DNA from: Streptomyces sp. SM10
GTDB lineage: Bacteria; Actinomycetota; Actinomycetes; Streptomycetales; Streptomycetaceae
Assembly: GCF_002910915.1 (NCBI RefSeq)
Contig: NZ_NEUF01000033.1
Coordinates: 1-36,863 of the forward strand
Reading direction: 5' to 3'
DNA: 36,863 bases
In this document: in pieces, positions 1 to 7,818 of the stretch
Layout of the letters: every line of letters begins with the position of its first letter
How positions within the stretch are numbered: the first letter of the stretch is position 1
Translations under genes and position numbers: made by a program
Notes under the pieces: model-generated
Seen by the model: only the letters and a program-made list of their open reading frames with translations
Told to the model about the DNA's origin: nothing
Databases searched by the model: none

Positions 1-538
1 CCGTGCCCGCCACCGCGGCGCCGAGACCCTCCGGCCGGGCGGGCGGTACGGACCGGCGCGAGGCCAGGGTGAGGGCGAGCCGGGCCGTGACGGCGGCGGT
101 GACCGTGCCCAGGGCGCCGTCCGCCCAGCCGCGGCCGTACAGTTCGAAGAGCGCCGCGACCTGGGCCAGCAGGACGAACAGCAGGGTGATCACGCCGAAC
201 GGGCCGATGTCCGACTGCTTCATGATCCGCAGGGCGTCCTCGGCGGGCCTGGCGCTGCCGAGCCCGTCGGCGGTGTCCGCGAGCCCGTCCAGATGGAGCC
301 CGCGGGTCAGTGCGGCGGGGAGCGCGGCGGAGGCGACCGCCGACAGCAGGGGACCCGCCCCTGCCAGGAGGAGCAGCACCCCGGGGAGGGCGGCGAGCAG
401 CCCCACGGCGAGTCCGGCGACCGGGGCGCACAGCATGCCTGCGCGGGCGGCGCCGCGGTCCCAGCGGGAGACGTGCACGGGGAGCGCGGTCAGGGTGCCG
501 AAGGCGAAGCGCAGCCCGTGGCTGTTCAGGGAGGTCAC
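1..538 (-). CDS. cobS: Adenosylcobinamide-GDP ribazoletransferase (cobalamin synthase), C-terminus cut by window edge
   Basis: CobS is the integral membrane enzyme that joins alpha-ribazole (or its phosphate) to adenosylcobinamide-GDP, the last step of nucleotide-loop assembly. Reading the minus strand from a GTG at 538 gives a hydrophobic protein opening VTSLNSHGLRFAFGTLTALP. Near residue 82 it carries the family signature HLDGLADTADGL, an Asp-rich metal/substrate motif, followed by MKQSDIGPFG. Both are diagnostic of CobS. About 179 residues are present and the C-terminal third lies beyond position 1. Another in-frame GTG lies at 547; 538 was preferred because family members start close to the LRFAFGTLTALPV segment, but no strong ribosome-binding site separates the two. 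cobT and cobU lie further along on the same strand, with a convergent membrane gene in between. Confidence 0.93.
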   Translation of the reverse strand, partial: MTSLNSHGLRFAFGTLTALPVHVSRWDRGAARAGMLCAPVAGLAVGLLAALPGVLLLLAGAGPLLSAVASAALPAALTRGLHLDGLADTADGLGSARPAEDALRIMKQSDIGPFGVITLLFVLLAQVAALFELYGRGWADGALGTVTAAVTARLALTLASRRSVPPARPEGLGAAVAGT

Positions 539-625
539 CGCGCGCACGCTAGCCGGTGCGCCGGGGCGCCGAATTGGGCAGAGTGGCCCATAAGCCGCAT
601 ACGCGGTCTCTCGGGTGGAGGTGGC

Positions 626-1396
626 ATGGGTCACTGGTTCCAGCAGAACATCGTCGAGCCGGGCAAGCTCCCCCTGCTGCTCGCCCTCAGCGCCTTCGTG
701 CTGACCTTCGCGATCACCCGGATGATCACCCGGATGATCCGGGCGGGGAAGGGGCCGTTCCGCAACGTCACGCCCGGCGGTGTGCACGTCCACCACGTCG
801 TGCCCGGCGTCGTGCTGTCGGTGGTCGGCGGCTTCGGCGCGGTGGCGAGCGGTCAGCACGGTGTCGCCGCGGGGATCCTCGCGGTGGTCTTCGGAGTGGG
901 GGCCGGCCTGGTCCTCGACGAGTTCGCGCTGATCCTCCACCTCGACGACGTCTACTGGACGGAGGAGGGCCGCCAGAGCGTCGAGGTCGTCGTCCTCACG
1001 GCCTCGCTCGTCCTGCTCGTACTGGCGGGCTTCTCACCCCTCGGCGTGGACGAGCTGACCGGGCGGGAGCAGCAGAACAGACTGGACGTCACCCTGACGT
1101 ACGTCCTCAACTTCGGCCTGGTCCTGATCGCGCTGTTCAAGGGCAAGGCCCGGATGGCGGTCCTCGGCACCCTCGTCCCGTTCGTCGCGCTGATCGGAGC
1201 GGTCCGGCTGGCCCGCCCCACCTCGCTCTGGGCGAGGCGCTTCTACCGGCGGCGCCACCGGGCCCGCGCGAGGGCCGTGCTGAGGGCCTATCACCACGAT
1301 GTGCGCTGGGTCGGCCCCCGGCGCCGCTTCGAGGACCTGATCGGCGGGGCCCCGGACAGGGCCCCGCTGCCGCCCGGCCCCGAACGCGGGCCCTGA
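626..1396 (+). CDS. Six-helix integral membrane protein of unknown function
   Basis: I do not recognise a characterised family. The 256-residue protein starts at the ATG at 626, preceded by a good GGAGG site (617-622). It has about six hydrophobic segments: roughly residues 16-33, 55-73, 80-99, 118-137, 152-168 and 174-190. The tail is Arg-rich and cytoplasmic-looking. Two polar clusters sit at membrane edges: H54/H56/H57 (GGVHVHHVVPG) and D98-E99 with H105, D107, D108 and W111 (DEFALILHLDDVYW). Such His/Asp/Glu groups could bind a metal or be catalytic, but that is inference. The gene runs head-on into cobT, with only 5 bases between stop codons, and is divergent from cobS. The position inside a cobalamin locus is suggestive only. 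Confidence 0.8.
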   Translation: MGHWFQQNIVEPGKLPLLLALSAFVLTFAITRMITRMIRAGKGPFRNVTPGGVHVHHVVPGVVLSVVGGFGAVASGQHGVAAGILAVVFGVGAGLVLDEFALILHLDDVYWTEEGRQSVEVVVLTASLVLLVLAGFSPLGVDELTGREQQNRLDVTLTYVLNFGLVLIALFKGKARMAVLGTLVPFVALIGAVRLARPTSLWARRFYRRRHRARARAVLRAYHHDVRWVGPRRRFEDLIGGAPDRAPLPPGPERGP

Positions 1397-1401
1397 GCCG
1401 C

Positions 1402-2514
1402 TCAGGCAGTCGTCTCCGCGGGCTCCGCCCCCTCGGCCCCCTCGGCCTCCTCGGCCTCAGGGGGCTCGGCCTGCTCCTGCGCACGCTCCGGCAGCTCCGC
1501 CGCCAGCGCCGCCGCGGCCTGGACGAGCGGCAGGGCCAGCAGGGCGCCGCTTCCCTCGCCCACCGTCACCCCGTGGTCCAGCAGCGGCGTCAGTGCCATC
1601 CGGTCCAGCGCCTTCAGCTGCGCGGGCTCCCCGCTGAGCTGCCCCGCCAGCCACCAGTCCGGCGCCCGGAACGCCGCACGCTGGGCCACCAGCGCGCAGG
1701 CAGCCGAGACCACGCCGTCCAGCACCACGGGCATCCGGCGCACCGCGCTCTGCAGCAGGAACCCGGTCATCGCCGCCAGGTCCGCACCGCCCACCGCGGC
1801 CAGCAGCTCCAGCTGGTCGCCGAGGACGGGCCGGGCCCGCCGCAGCGCGTCCCGGACCGCCGCGCACTTGCGCATCCACGCCAGATCGTCGATGCCCGCG
1901 CCGCCGCGCCCGGTCACCACCGAGGCGTCCGTGCCGCACAGGGCCGCGATCAGGGTCGAGGCCGCCGTCGTGCCGCCGACGCTCAGGTCGCCCAGCACCA
2001 CCAGATCCGTGCCCGAGTCGGCCTCCTCGTCGGCGATGCGCATCCCGAGCCGCACCGCCTGCTCGGCCTCCTCGGCCGTCAGCGCGTCCTCGACGTCGAT
2101 CCGGCCGCTGCCGCGCCGCACCCGGTGGCGTACGACCGCTTCCGGCAGCAGCTCCGGGTCGCAGTCCAGACCGGCGTCCACGACCCGTACGGGGACGGAG
2201 AAACGCCGGGCCAGCACGGCGACCGGGCTCGCGCCGTCCAGCACCCCCCGGACGAGCTCGTACGCCGTTCCGGCGGCCCGGCCGGAGACCTCCAGCTCCG
2301 CCACCCCGTGGTCGCCGGCGAAGAGCACCACGCGTGGCCGTTCGACCGCCTTGACCGGGACCGCCTGCTGGGCGGCCGACAGCCATTCACCCAGCTCGTC
2401 GAGCCGGCCGAGCGCGCCGCCGGGAACGGCGAGCCGCTCCCGGCGTTCCTCGGCATCGCGCCGCACGCCCCCGTCGGGGCGTTCGATCAGGTCGGAGAAG
2501 TCGTCCAGATTCAC
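1402..2514 (-). CDS. cobT: Nicotinate-nucleotide--dimethylbenzimidazole phosphoribosyltransferase
   Basis: CobT makes alpha-ribazole phosphate from 5,6-dimethylbenzimidazole and nicotinate mononucleotide, supplying the lower ligand of cobalamin. The sequence shows the N-terminal GALGRLDELGEWL segment, the FAGDHGVAELEVS motif, the nucleotide-site stretch LSVGGTTAASTLIAALCG and the VVLDGVVSAACALVA region. All are characteristic of the family. I chose the GTG at 2514 (VNLDDFSDLIERPDGG) because GAGG lies about 10 bases upstream and the homologous region begins there. An in-frame GTG at 2595 would add 27 Pro/Arg-rich residues but has a purine run too close to it. The C-terminus is an Ala/Glu-rich low-complexity tail (PPEAEEAEGAEGAEPAE) that looks dispensable. 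The gene lies downstream of cobU on the same strand and converges with the membrane gene ending at 1396. Confidence 0.93.
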   Translation of the reverse strand: MNLDDFSDLIERPDGGVRRDAEERRERLAVPGGALGRLDELGEWLSAAQQAVPVKAVERPRVVLFAGDHGVAELEVSGRAAGTAYELVRGVLDGASPVAVLARRFSVPVRVVDAGLDCDPELLPEAVVRHRVRRGSGRIDVEDALTAEEAEQAVRLGMRIADEEADSGTDLVVLGDLSVGGTTAASTLIAALCGTDASVVTGRGGAGIDDLAWMRKCAAVRDALRRARPVLGDQLELLAAVGGADLAAMTGFLLQSAVRRMPVVLDGVVSAACALVAQRAAFRAPDWWLAGQLSGEPAQLKALDRMALTPLLDHGVTVGEGSGALLALPLVQAAAALAAELPERAQEQAEPPEAEEAEGAEGAEPAETTA

Positions 2515-2628
2515 GGGGTTCTGCCTCGCGGGTCGGCGCTGGGTGGGCCGGAACCCGCCGGGGGGCTCCTCTGCGGAACAGTACCCGGCACCCACTCCCG
2601 CATCCCCGGCCCCGCACGTCCCCGCGGC

Positions 2629-3831
2629 TCAGCCCCGCAGCACCAGGGCCTGCCCCGCCACCACCAGCAGCACCTGCTCGCACTCGGCGGCGAACGCCGC
2701 GTTCAGACGGCCCAGTTCGTCGCGGAAGCGCCGCCCGGACGCCGTCGCCGGGACCACGCCCGAGCCCGTCTCGTTGGTCACCGCGACGACCGTACGACGC
2801 GTCCCGCGCACCGCGCGGACCAGCTCGAGGACCCGTTCACGCAGCTTCTCCTCCCCACCGTCCGCCCACCGGCCGTCGTCCCAGGCGTCGACCCGGTCCA
2901 TCGCGTCCGTCAGCCACAGCGACAGGCAGTCGATCAGCAGCGGCGGGCCGTCCTGCTCCAGCAGCCCCGCCAGCTCGCAGGTCTCCTCGGTGCGCCACGC
3001 GGCGGGCCTGCGCTCCCGGTGCACCCCGATCCGGGCGTCCCACTCAGCGTCCCCCTCGCGGCGGCCGCCCGTCGCCACGTACACCACCTCGGGGAAGGTC
3101 TCCAGGCGCTGTTCGGCCTCCACCGACTTGCCCGACCGGGCTCCGCCCGTGACCAGCGTGCGCCGGGGCACCTCGGGCACGGCGTGGTAGGCGCCCACCG
3201 GCAGTGTCGTCCCGTCCGGCACGGCACGCGCACCGCCGGCGGCGAGCCGGCGGTCCAGCTCGGTGCCCGGCGGCGCGTCGTGGTCCAGATGGACGGCGAT
3301 CACCTCGGTGGTGGGCCGGACGGCCCCGACGGCCCGCAGCCTGGCCACCGCGTCCGGCCGCCCGACGACATCCCCCACGACCATGTCGTACGGCTCCGCC
3401 ACCGGATCGGCGAGACCCGCGGGGGAGGCCCCGGGCGGCAGATAGAGCAGGCGCTCGCCCTCCGGCGAGACCACCTCGTAACCGGTGCCCGGCGCGTCCA
3501 TGGCCAGGGCCCGGATCCGGTGCCCGCTGATCAGGGTCAGTTCCTGGCCGTCCGGTACGCGCGACGCCGCCGGGAGCGAGGCGGGCAGCTCCATGGCGGG
3601 CCCGTCGTGAGGATGGGTCAGCAGCACCTGCCGGACGGCGGTGAGCGAGCGGCCCGCGCGGGCGGCGGCGAACACGGCGCCCGGGGTGAGGTCCAGGAGC
3701 AGCGCGTCGTCCACGAGCAGCGCGGTCGCCGCCCGGGCCTCCGTACCGCGGGCGGACGCACAGACGGCGCAGGGGCAGTCGGGCCTCGGCAGCCCGTCGG
3801 GGGCTCCGGTGCCGAGCAGTGTCAGTTCCAC
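2629..3831 (-). CDS. cobU: Metallo-beta-lactamase-like domain fused to CobU (adenosylcobinamide kinase / guanylyltransferase)
   Basis: Residues about 222-400 are a complete CobU: Walker A GGARSGKS (229-236), the guanylylation-type His in IGVHRERRP (H271), DCLSLWLTDA (301-310) and the NETGSGVVP segment. CobU phosphorylates adenosylcobinamide and transfers GMP to it. Residues 1-215 are an N-terminal metallo-beta-lactamase-like fold resembling PhnP-type hydrolases: LGTGAPDGLPRPDCPCAVC (Cys19, 21, 24) and a THPHDG motif (72-77). The usual HxHxDH ligand set is incomplete, so the domain may be inactive or have altered metal chemistry. The start is GTG at 3831 with GGGAGG eight bases upstream. It lies upstream of cobT (114-base gap to the chosen cobT start). 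I recall this fusion as present in other streptomycetes. Confidence 0.92.
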   Translation of the reverse strand: MELTLLGTGAPDGLPRPDCPCAVCASARGTEARAATALLVDDALLLDLTPGAVFAAARAGRSLTAVRQVLLTHPHDGPAMELPASLPAASRVPDGQELTLISGHRIRALAMDAPGTGYEVVSPEGERLLYLPPGASPAGLADPVAEPYDMVVGDVVGRPDAVARLRAVGAVRPTTEVIAVHLDHDAPPGTELDRRLAAGGARAVPDGTTLPVGAYHAVPEVPRRTLVTGGARSGKSVEAEQRLETFPEVVYVATGGRREGDAEWDARIGVHRERRPAAWRTEETCELAGLLEQDGPPLLIDCLSLWLTDAMDRVDAWDDGRWADGGEEKLRERVLELVRAVRGTRRTVVAVTNETGSGVVPATASGRRFRDELGRLNAAFAAECEQVLLVVAGQALVLRG

Positions 3832-3917
3832 GCTCTGATCCTCCCGTGTCCGTGAACCACCTGCGCGCCCGGGACACCCACTAGTCTTCGGGGAGCAACG
3901 TGACCCAGGAGGCGGAC

Positions 3918-4121
3918 ATGGCGTGGACGTGGCGGTTCGAGAAGTCCGACGGTACGGAGACGGAGCCGGCCCTGCAGCCGGAGGAGTTCACGACTCAGGG
4001 CGACGCGGAGTCCTGGATCGGTGAGTTCTGGAAGGAGCTCCTCGAGGGCGGCGCGGACCAGGTGACGCTCTTCGAGGACGCGACGAAGATCTACGGCCCG
4101 ATGAGCCTCCAGGCCGACTGA
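3918..4121 (+). CDS. Small conserved actinobacterial protein of unknown function
   Basis: A 67-residue acidic protein beginning MAWTWRFEKSDGTETEPA. It starts at the ATG at 3918, five bases after a perfect AGGAGG (3907-3912). It has no signal peptide, membrane segment or known catalytic motif. Aromatic residues (W3, W5 and the WIGEFWKELL helix) suggest a compact folded domain, not a leader peptide. It is a single gene, transcribed away from cobU and followed by a hairpin terminator. I recall short proteins of this type as common in Streptomyces but know of no assigned function. Confidence 0.82.
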   Translation: MAWTWRFEKSDGTETEPALQPEEFTTQGDAESWIGEFWKELLEGGADQVTLFEDATKIYGPMSLQAD

Positions 4122-4132
4122 GGCCCCGCGCA

Positions 4133-4160
4133 CCCGCCCGGACCCCTGCGTCCGGGCGGG
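4133..4160. terminator. Hairpin terminator between two convergent genes
   Basis: The arms CCCGCCCGGAC (4133-4143) and GTCCGGGCGGG (4150-4160) form a perfect 11-bp stem with a 6-base loop. It sits between the small gene ending at 4121 and the HtrA gene ending at 4187, so it can serve both strands. No T tract follows, as is usual in Streptomyces. Confidence 0.7.
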
Positions 4161-4186
4161 CGGCGTGCGGCCGGGCGGTCCCGGAC

Positions 4187-5260
4187 TCAGATCTCGCCCA
4201 GGGTGACCTCGGCGGTCTTCGACGCGCCACCCCGTGTGTACGTCACCCGGACCTTCTCGCCCGGCTTGTCGCCCGCGAGGGCCTCCGAGAGCGAGGTGAT
4301 CGTCGTGACCCTGGTGTCGCCGACGCGGGTGACGATGTCCCCGGCACGCAGGCCCGCCTTCTCCGCGGCCCCGCCCTTCTTCGTGCTGACGATGGCGACC
4401 CCGGCCGGCTTGTAGGCGTCGTCGACGACGGTGCGGCCCGTGATGTCCAGCGCCGCCCGGCCCGAGTCCGTGACCTTCCCCGACTCGATGATCTGGTCGG
4501 CGACCGTGCGCACCATCGAGACGGGGATGGCGAACCCGATCCCGGGCGCCGCGCTGCCACCCAGCTGAGGGTCCGTCGCCGCGAGCGTCGGGATGCCGAT
4601 CACCTCGCTGTCGAGGTTCACCAGGGCGCCGCCGCTGTTGCCGGGGTTGATCGCCGCCGAGGTCTGCACCATGTCGGCGAGCGTCGCCCCGGTGCCGCCG
4701 CCCGAGCGGCTCTCGCTGACGGTCCTGCCCACGGCCGAGACGATGCCCTGGGTGACGCTGCTGGACAGACCGAGAGGCGATCCCATCGCCAGGACGATCT
4801 GTCCCACCTCGACCTCGTCGGTGTCCCCGAATTCCGCGGCGCGCAGCCCGTCGGGGGCGTCGTCGAGCTTGATGACGGCCAGGTCCTGTTCCGGATAGGC
4901 GGAGACGAGGGAGGCCTTCAGCACCTTCTCGCCGGTGGCGACACTGACGTCGAAGGTCTTCTCGTCCCCCACCACGTGGGCGTTCGTCACGATGTGGCCC
5001 TTGTCGTCGTAGACGATCCCCGAGCCGAGGCCGTCCCCGGCGCCGACCTGCACGACGGAGGGCAGAACGTCCTTGATGACCGTCCGGTACCGGTTCTCCA
5101 GATCGCCCACGTCCTGGACAGGCGCGGCCTGCCGGGCCGGGGCGGCGGCCGGTGCGGGGCCGGTTCCGGAGCAGCCGCCTGCCAGCGCGATCGCGCAGGC
5201 GCCGGCGGCCAGGGGCGTGAGCGAGCGGCGTACCCGGCTGCGGGAAGGGGTTGCGTCCAT
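4187..5260 (-). CDS. HtrA/DegP-type trypsin-like serine protease lipoprotein with PDZ domain
   Basis: Extracytoplasmic quality-control protease of the S1C family. The 357-residue precursor has a twin-Arg-like basic N-terminus (SRVRRS) and a lipobox LAGGC, so Cys30 is the predicted lipidated residue after signal peptidase II cleavage. The catalytic triad is visible: H95 in TNAHVV, D126 in QDLAVI and S209 in NPGNSGG. A single PDZ domain occupies about residues 265-350 (GVAIVSTKKGGAAEKAGLRA). There is one PDZ only, so it is DegS/HtrA-like, not DegP with two PDZ domains. Ala/Pro-rich residues 33-48 are a linker from the membrane anchor. The ATG at 5260 is the natural start. The gene stands alone between the terminator at 4133-4160 and the methyltransferase on the same strand. 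Confidence 0.92.
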   Translation of the reverse strand: MDATPSRSRVRRSLTPLAAGACAIALAGGCSGTGPAPAAAPARQAAPVQDVGDLENRYRTVIKDVLPSVVQVGAGDGLGSGIVYDDKGHIVTNAHVVGDEKTFDVSVATGEKVLKASLVSAYPEQDLAVIKLDDAPDGLRAAEFGDTDEVEVGQIVLAMGSPLGLSSSVTQGIVSAVGRTVSESRSGGGTGATLADMVQTSAAINPGNSGGALVNLDSEVIGIPTLAATDPQLGGSAAPGIGFAIPVSMVRTVADQIIESGKVTDSGRAALDITGRTVVDDAYKPAGVAIVSTKKGGAAEKAGLRAGDIVTRVGDTRVTTITSLSEALAGDKPGEKVRVTYTRGGASKTAEVTLGEI

Positions 5261-5334
5261 TCCCGGAGTATCGCCAGGACCCGCGGCGGACGGCCTGTGC
5301 TGCTGGTCCGATCAGCCGTACGGCTCCGGCCGGT

Positions 5335-6132
5335 TCAGCCGCGTACACCGCACAGGTGCAGCAGCGCGGCCACGCCGCGGTACGGATCGGTCCGCCCCGC
5401 CCGGTCCTCGGCGGCGAAGACCCGGGCCAGCTCCTCGGGGCCGGGCAGTTCCGCCTCGTTGCCCACGTTGTCCGTGAAGACCCGTACGCCGTACCAGGCG
5501 TGCAGCGGGGCGGCGATTCCCGCGAGGGTGGCCCGCAGCACCTCGAGCCGGTCCGCCCGGACCTCGAGGCCGAGCCTGTTGGTGTACGCGTCCGTGTCGA
5601 AGGACGCGAGAGCCGTGGCGAAGTCCCCCGCCGTCCCCGGCCGCATCGCCAGCGCGTCGGCGTTCCGCACGAGCAGCGAGAGCAGCCCGCCGGGCGCCAG
5701 CATCCGGGCCAGTCCGGCCAGCAGCGGATCCGGCTCGGAGACATACATCAGCACGCCGTGACAGAGCACCACGTCGAAGCTGCCGGGCAGGAAGTGCACC
5801 CCGGTGTCACGGCCGTCGCCCTCGATGAGCCGCACCCGCTCCCGGATGCCCTCGGGCTCGCCCGCCAGGGACGCGCGCGCCGACGCCAGCATCTCGGCGT
5901 CGGACTCCAGCCCCGTCACCGAGTGCCCGGCCCGCGCCAGGCGCAGCGCCTGCGTGCCCTGGCCCATGCCGACGTCGAGCACCCGAAGCCGCTGGCCCAC
6001 GGGGAAGCGGCCGGTTATCTGCTCGTCGAGCTGCCGGGCGACGAGCTCCTGGCGGACCGCGTTGCGCAGTCCGCCGAGCCCTTTCAGCCACCGGGTGGAA
6101 ACCCCCGTGAAGCCGGAGGTCTCCGTGCTCAG
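5335..6132 (-). CDS. Class I SAM-dependent methyltransferase, probable CTG start
   Basis: A Rossmann-fold methyltransferase: motif I LRVLDVGMGQGTQAL, an acidic residue ending beta2 (VTGLESDAEML), FDVVLCHGVLMYV for motifs II/III, and LARMLAPGGLLSLLVRNADA. It resembles the UbiE/CmoA-like small-molecule or tRNA class; the substrate is unknown. No ATG, GTG or TTG precedes the GTG at 6000, which would leave about 44 conserved-looking N-terminal residues (LSTETSGFTGVSTRWLKGLG onward) untranslated. A CTG at 6132-6130 overlaps the TGA of the upstream gene (CTGA) and has GGGGAG about 8-9 bases upstream. This mimics the usual ATGA/GTGA coupling. I therefore call a 265-residue protein from CTG; automatic annotation would probably give 5335-6000. 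Confidence 0.85.
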   Translation of the reverse strand: MSTETSGFTGVSTRWLKGLGGLRNAVRQELVARQLDEQITGRFPVGQRLRVLDVGMGQGTQALRLARAGHSVTGLESDAEMLASARASLAGEPEGIRERVRLIEGDGRDTGVHFLPGSFDVVLCHGVLMYVSEPDPLLAGLARMLAPGGLLSLLVRNADALAMRPGTAGDFATALASFDTDAYTNRLGLEVRADRLEVLRATLAGIAAPLHAWYGVRVFTDNVGNEAELPGPEELARVFAAEDRAGRTDPYRGVAALLHLCGVRG

Positions 6133-6728
6133 GGCCGCTCTCCCCGCTTGACCTGCGGCTTGGGCAGACGCAGACGGCGCATCTGGAGCGTACGCATCAG
6201 GCCGTAGGCCACCGCGCCGCGCTTCGGGGTGTCCGGGAAGCGCTGGGCCAGCTGCTTCTTGAGACGGAACGCGAGGCCGACGGAGTCGACGACGATCAGC
6301 ACGATCACACCGAGCCAGAGCAGCAGCGAGATGTTCTGGATGTTCTGCACCTGGATCACGCTGAGGATCAGGATGACCACTGCGAGCGGAAGGAAGTACT
6401 CCGCGATGCAGAAGCGCGAGTCCACGAAGTCACGGACGAAGCGCCGCACGGGCCCCTTGTCCCGCGCCGGCAGATAGCGCTCGTCGCCCGACGCCAGCGC
6501 CTCGCGCTGCCGGGCCATGTCCGAGCGGCGCGCTTCACGCTGACGCTTGGCGGCCTCCTTGCGATCGGTCGGCGTGCCGCTGGAGGCACGCCGGCGCTGC
6601 GTCTGGGCATCGCTGCGCTTGGGGGTGGGGCGACCTTTGGGAGCCTGAGGGTCGCGGGGCTGCTTGGAGAGGTCCGCCGTCACCTTGCCGGTGGGGGCCT
6701 TCTCTTCCTTGGAACGGCTACGGAACAC
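6129..6728 (-). CDS. DUF3043-type membrane protein
   Basis: A 199-residue protein starting at the GTG at 6728 (VFRSRSKEEKAPTGK). The first ~105 residues are highly charged and Pro/Lys/Arg-rich (PKGRPTPKRS, RKEAAKRQREARRSD), predicted cytoplasmic and disordered. Two transmembrane helices follow at about 109-126 and 134-151, and then a basic tail (LPKPQVKRGERP). The architecture fits the actinobacterial DUF3043 family, whose function is unknown. The stop overlaps the probable CTG start of the methyltransferase, so the two are likely co-translated. The open frame extends far upstream (to 7835), but that part lies opposite pspA and is not coding. The start has only a weak ribosome-binding site. 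Confidence 0.85.
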   Translation of the reverse strand: MFRSRSKEEKAPTGKVTADLSKQPRDPQAPKGRPTPKRSDAQTQRRRASSGTPTDRKEAAKRQREARRSDMARQREALASGDERYLPARDKGPVRRFVRDFVDSRFCIAEYFLPLAVVILILSVIQVQNIQNISLLLWLGVIVLIVVDSVGLAFRLKKQLAQRFPDTPKRGAVAYGLMRTLQMRRLRLPKPQVKRGERP

Positions 6729-7013
6729 AAAACCCAAGGGTACGGGGTCGTCCGGGAGTACCGGGGACCGGCCGGGAACGATCCGGCAACGGCCCGCGTC
6801 CTGAAAAGTGTCCCGACAGGGGCAGAACGGACGTTGCCGACGTGATCCCTGATCTTCGTCTACTCCCTGGGCGGGAGCGGTCACCGGCGGCAGTCGTCCT
6901 TGCGGAGGAGCACATCCGTGCTCGAACAGTGCGGTAATGGAGACAGGGCCCGTACTGTGGGTTCTGTTGGAGTGCTGGAGTTCAGTTGAGTCAGAAGGGG
7001 GCGCGCGAAGCCC

Positions 7014-7808
7014 ATGAGCGGTGTCATGAAGCGTATGGGGATGATCTTCCGCGCGAAGGCAAACAAGGCCCTTGACCGGGCCGAGGATCCGCGCGAGACC
7101 CTCGATTACTCGTACCAGAAGCAGCTTGAGCTGCTCCAGAAGGTACGCCGCGGCGTCGCCGATGTGGCGACCTCGCGCAAGCGTCTGGAGCTGCAGCTGA
7201 ACCAGCTGCAGGGGCAGTCGTCCAAGCTCGAGGACCAGGGGCGCAAGGCGCTCGCGCTCGGTCGTGAGGACCTGGCCCGCGAAGCGCTGTCGAGGCGCGC
7301 CGCCCTTCAGCAGCAGGTCACCGACCTGGAGACGCAGCACCAGACGCTGCAGGGCGAAGAGGAGAAGCTCACCCTCGCGGCCCAGCGGCTGCAGGCCAAG
7401 GTCGACGCCTTCCGTACGAAGAAGGAGACGATCAAGGCCACCTACACGGCGGCCCAGGCCCAGACCCGGATCGGTGAGGCCTTCTCCGGCATCTCCGAGG
7501 AGATGGGCGACGTCGGCCTGGCCATCCAGCGGGCCGAGGACAAGACCCAGCAGCTCCAGGCACGTGCGGGAGCCATCGACGAACTGCTGGCCTCCGGGGC
7601 CCTCGACGACCCGTCCGGCACGGCGAAGGACGACATCGCCGCCGAGCTGGACCGGATCTCCGGTGGTACGGATGTAGAACTGGAACTGCAGCGCATGAAG
7701 GCCGAGCTGGCCGGCGGATCCGCCGGCCAGCAGCAGGCCATCGAGGGCGGCGCCGAGGACTCGGCACCGCAGTCGCAGCAGTCTCCGCACAAGTTCGACA
7801 AGCAGTGA
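7014..7808 (+). CDS. pspA: Phage-shock protein A (PspA/IM30/Vipp1 family)
   Basis: PspA binds stressed cytoplasmic membrane and oligomerises to preserve its integrity. The 264-residue protein is almost entirely helical coiled coil: an amphipathic N-terminal helix (MKRMGMIFRAKANKAL), the conserved AEDPRETLDYSY segment and long heptad stretches through about residue 190. A low-complexity Gln/Gly/Ser-rich tail (GGSAGQQQAIEGGAEDSAPQ) follows. The start is the ATG at 7014, as recalled for Streptomyces homologues; an in-frame ATG lies at 7026. The upstream divergent region of about 285 bases includes an inverted repeat GAGCAC/GTGCTC (6908-6923) that could be regulatory. pspAA follows 10 bases downstream. 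No pspF or pspC is visible nearby. Confidence 0.94.
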   Translation: MSGVMKRMGMIFRAKANKALDRAEDPRETLDYSYQKQLELLQKVRRGVADVATSRKRLELQLNQLQGQSSKLEDQGRKALALGREDLAREALSRRAALQQQVTDLETQHQTLQGEEEKLTLAAQRLQAKVDAFRTKKETIKATYTAAQAQTRIGEAFSGISEEMGDVGLAIQRAEDKTQQLQARAGAIDELLASGALDDPSGTAKDDIAAELDRISGGTDVELELQRMKAELAGGSAGQQQAIEGGAEDSAPQSQQSPHKFDKQ

Positions 7809-7818
7809 GGGCGGCGTC

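Noticed and set aside
2515..2628. Possible cobalamin riboswitch between cobU and cobT
   Set aside because: No conserved B12-box sequence is visible, the gap is only 114 bases, and it lies inside a likely operon.
556..3855. Very long plus-strand open frame (1099 codons) opposite cobT and cobU
   Set aside because: It overlaps two clear minus-strand genes with conserved motifs; the translation is an Arg/Pro/Gly-rich string typical of an antisense frame in GC-rich DNA.
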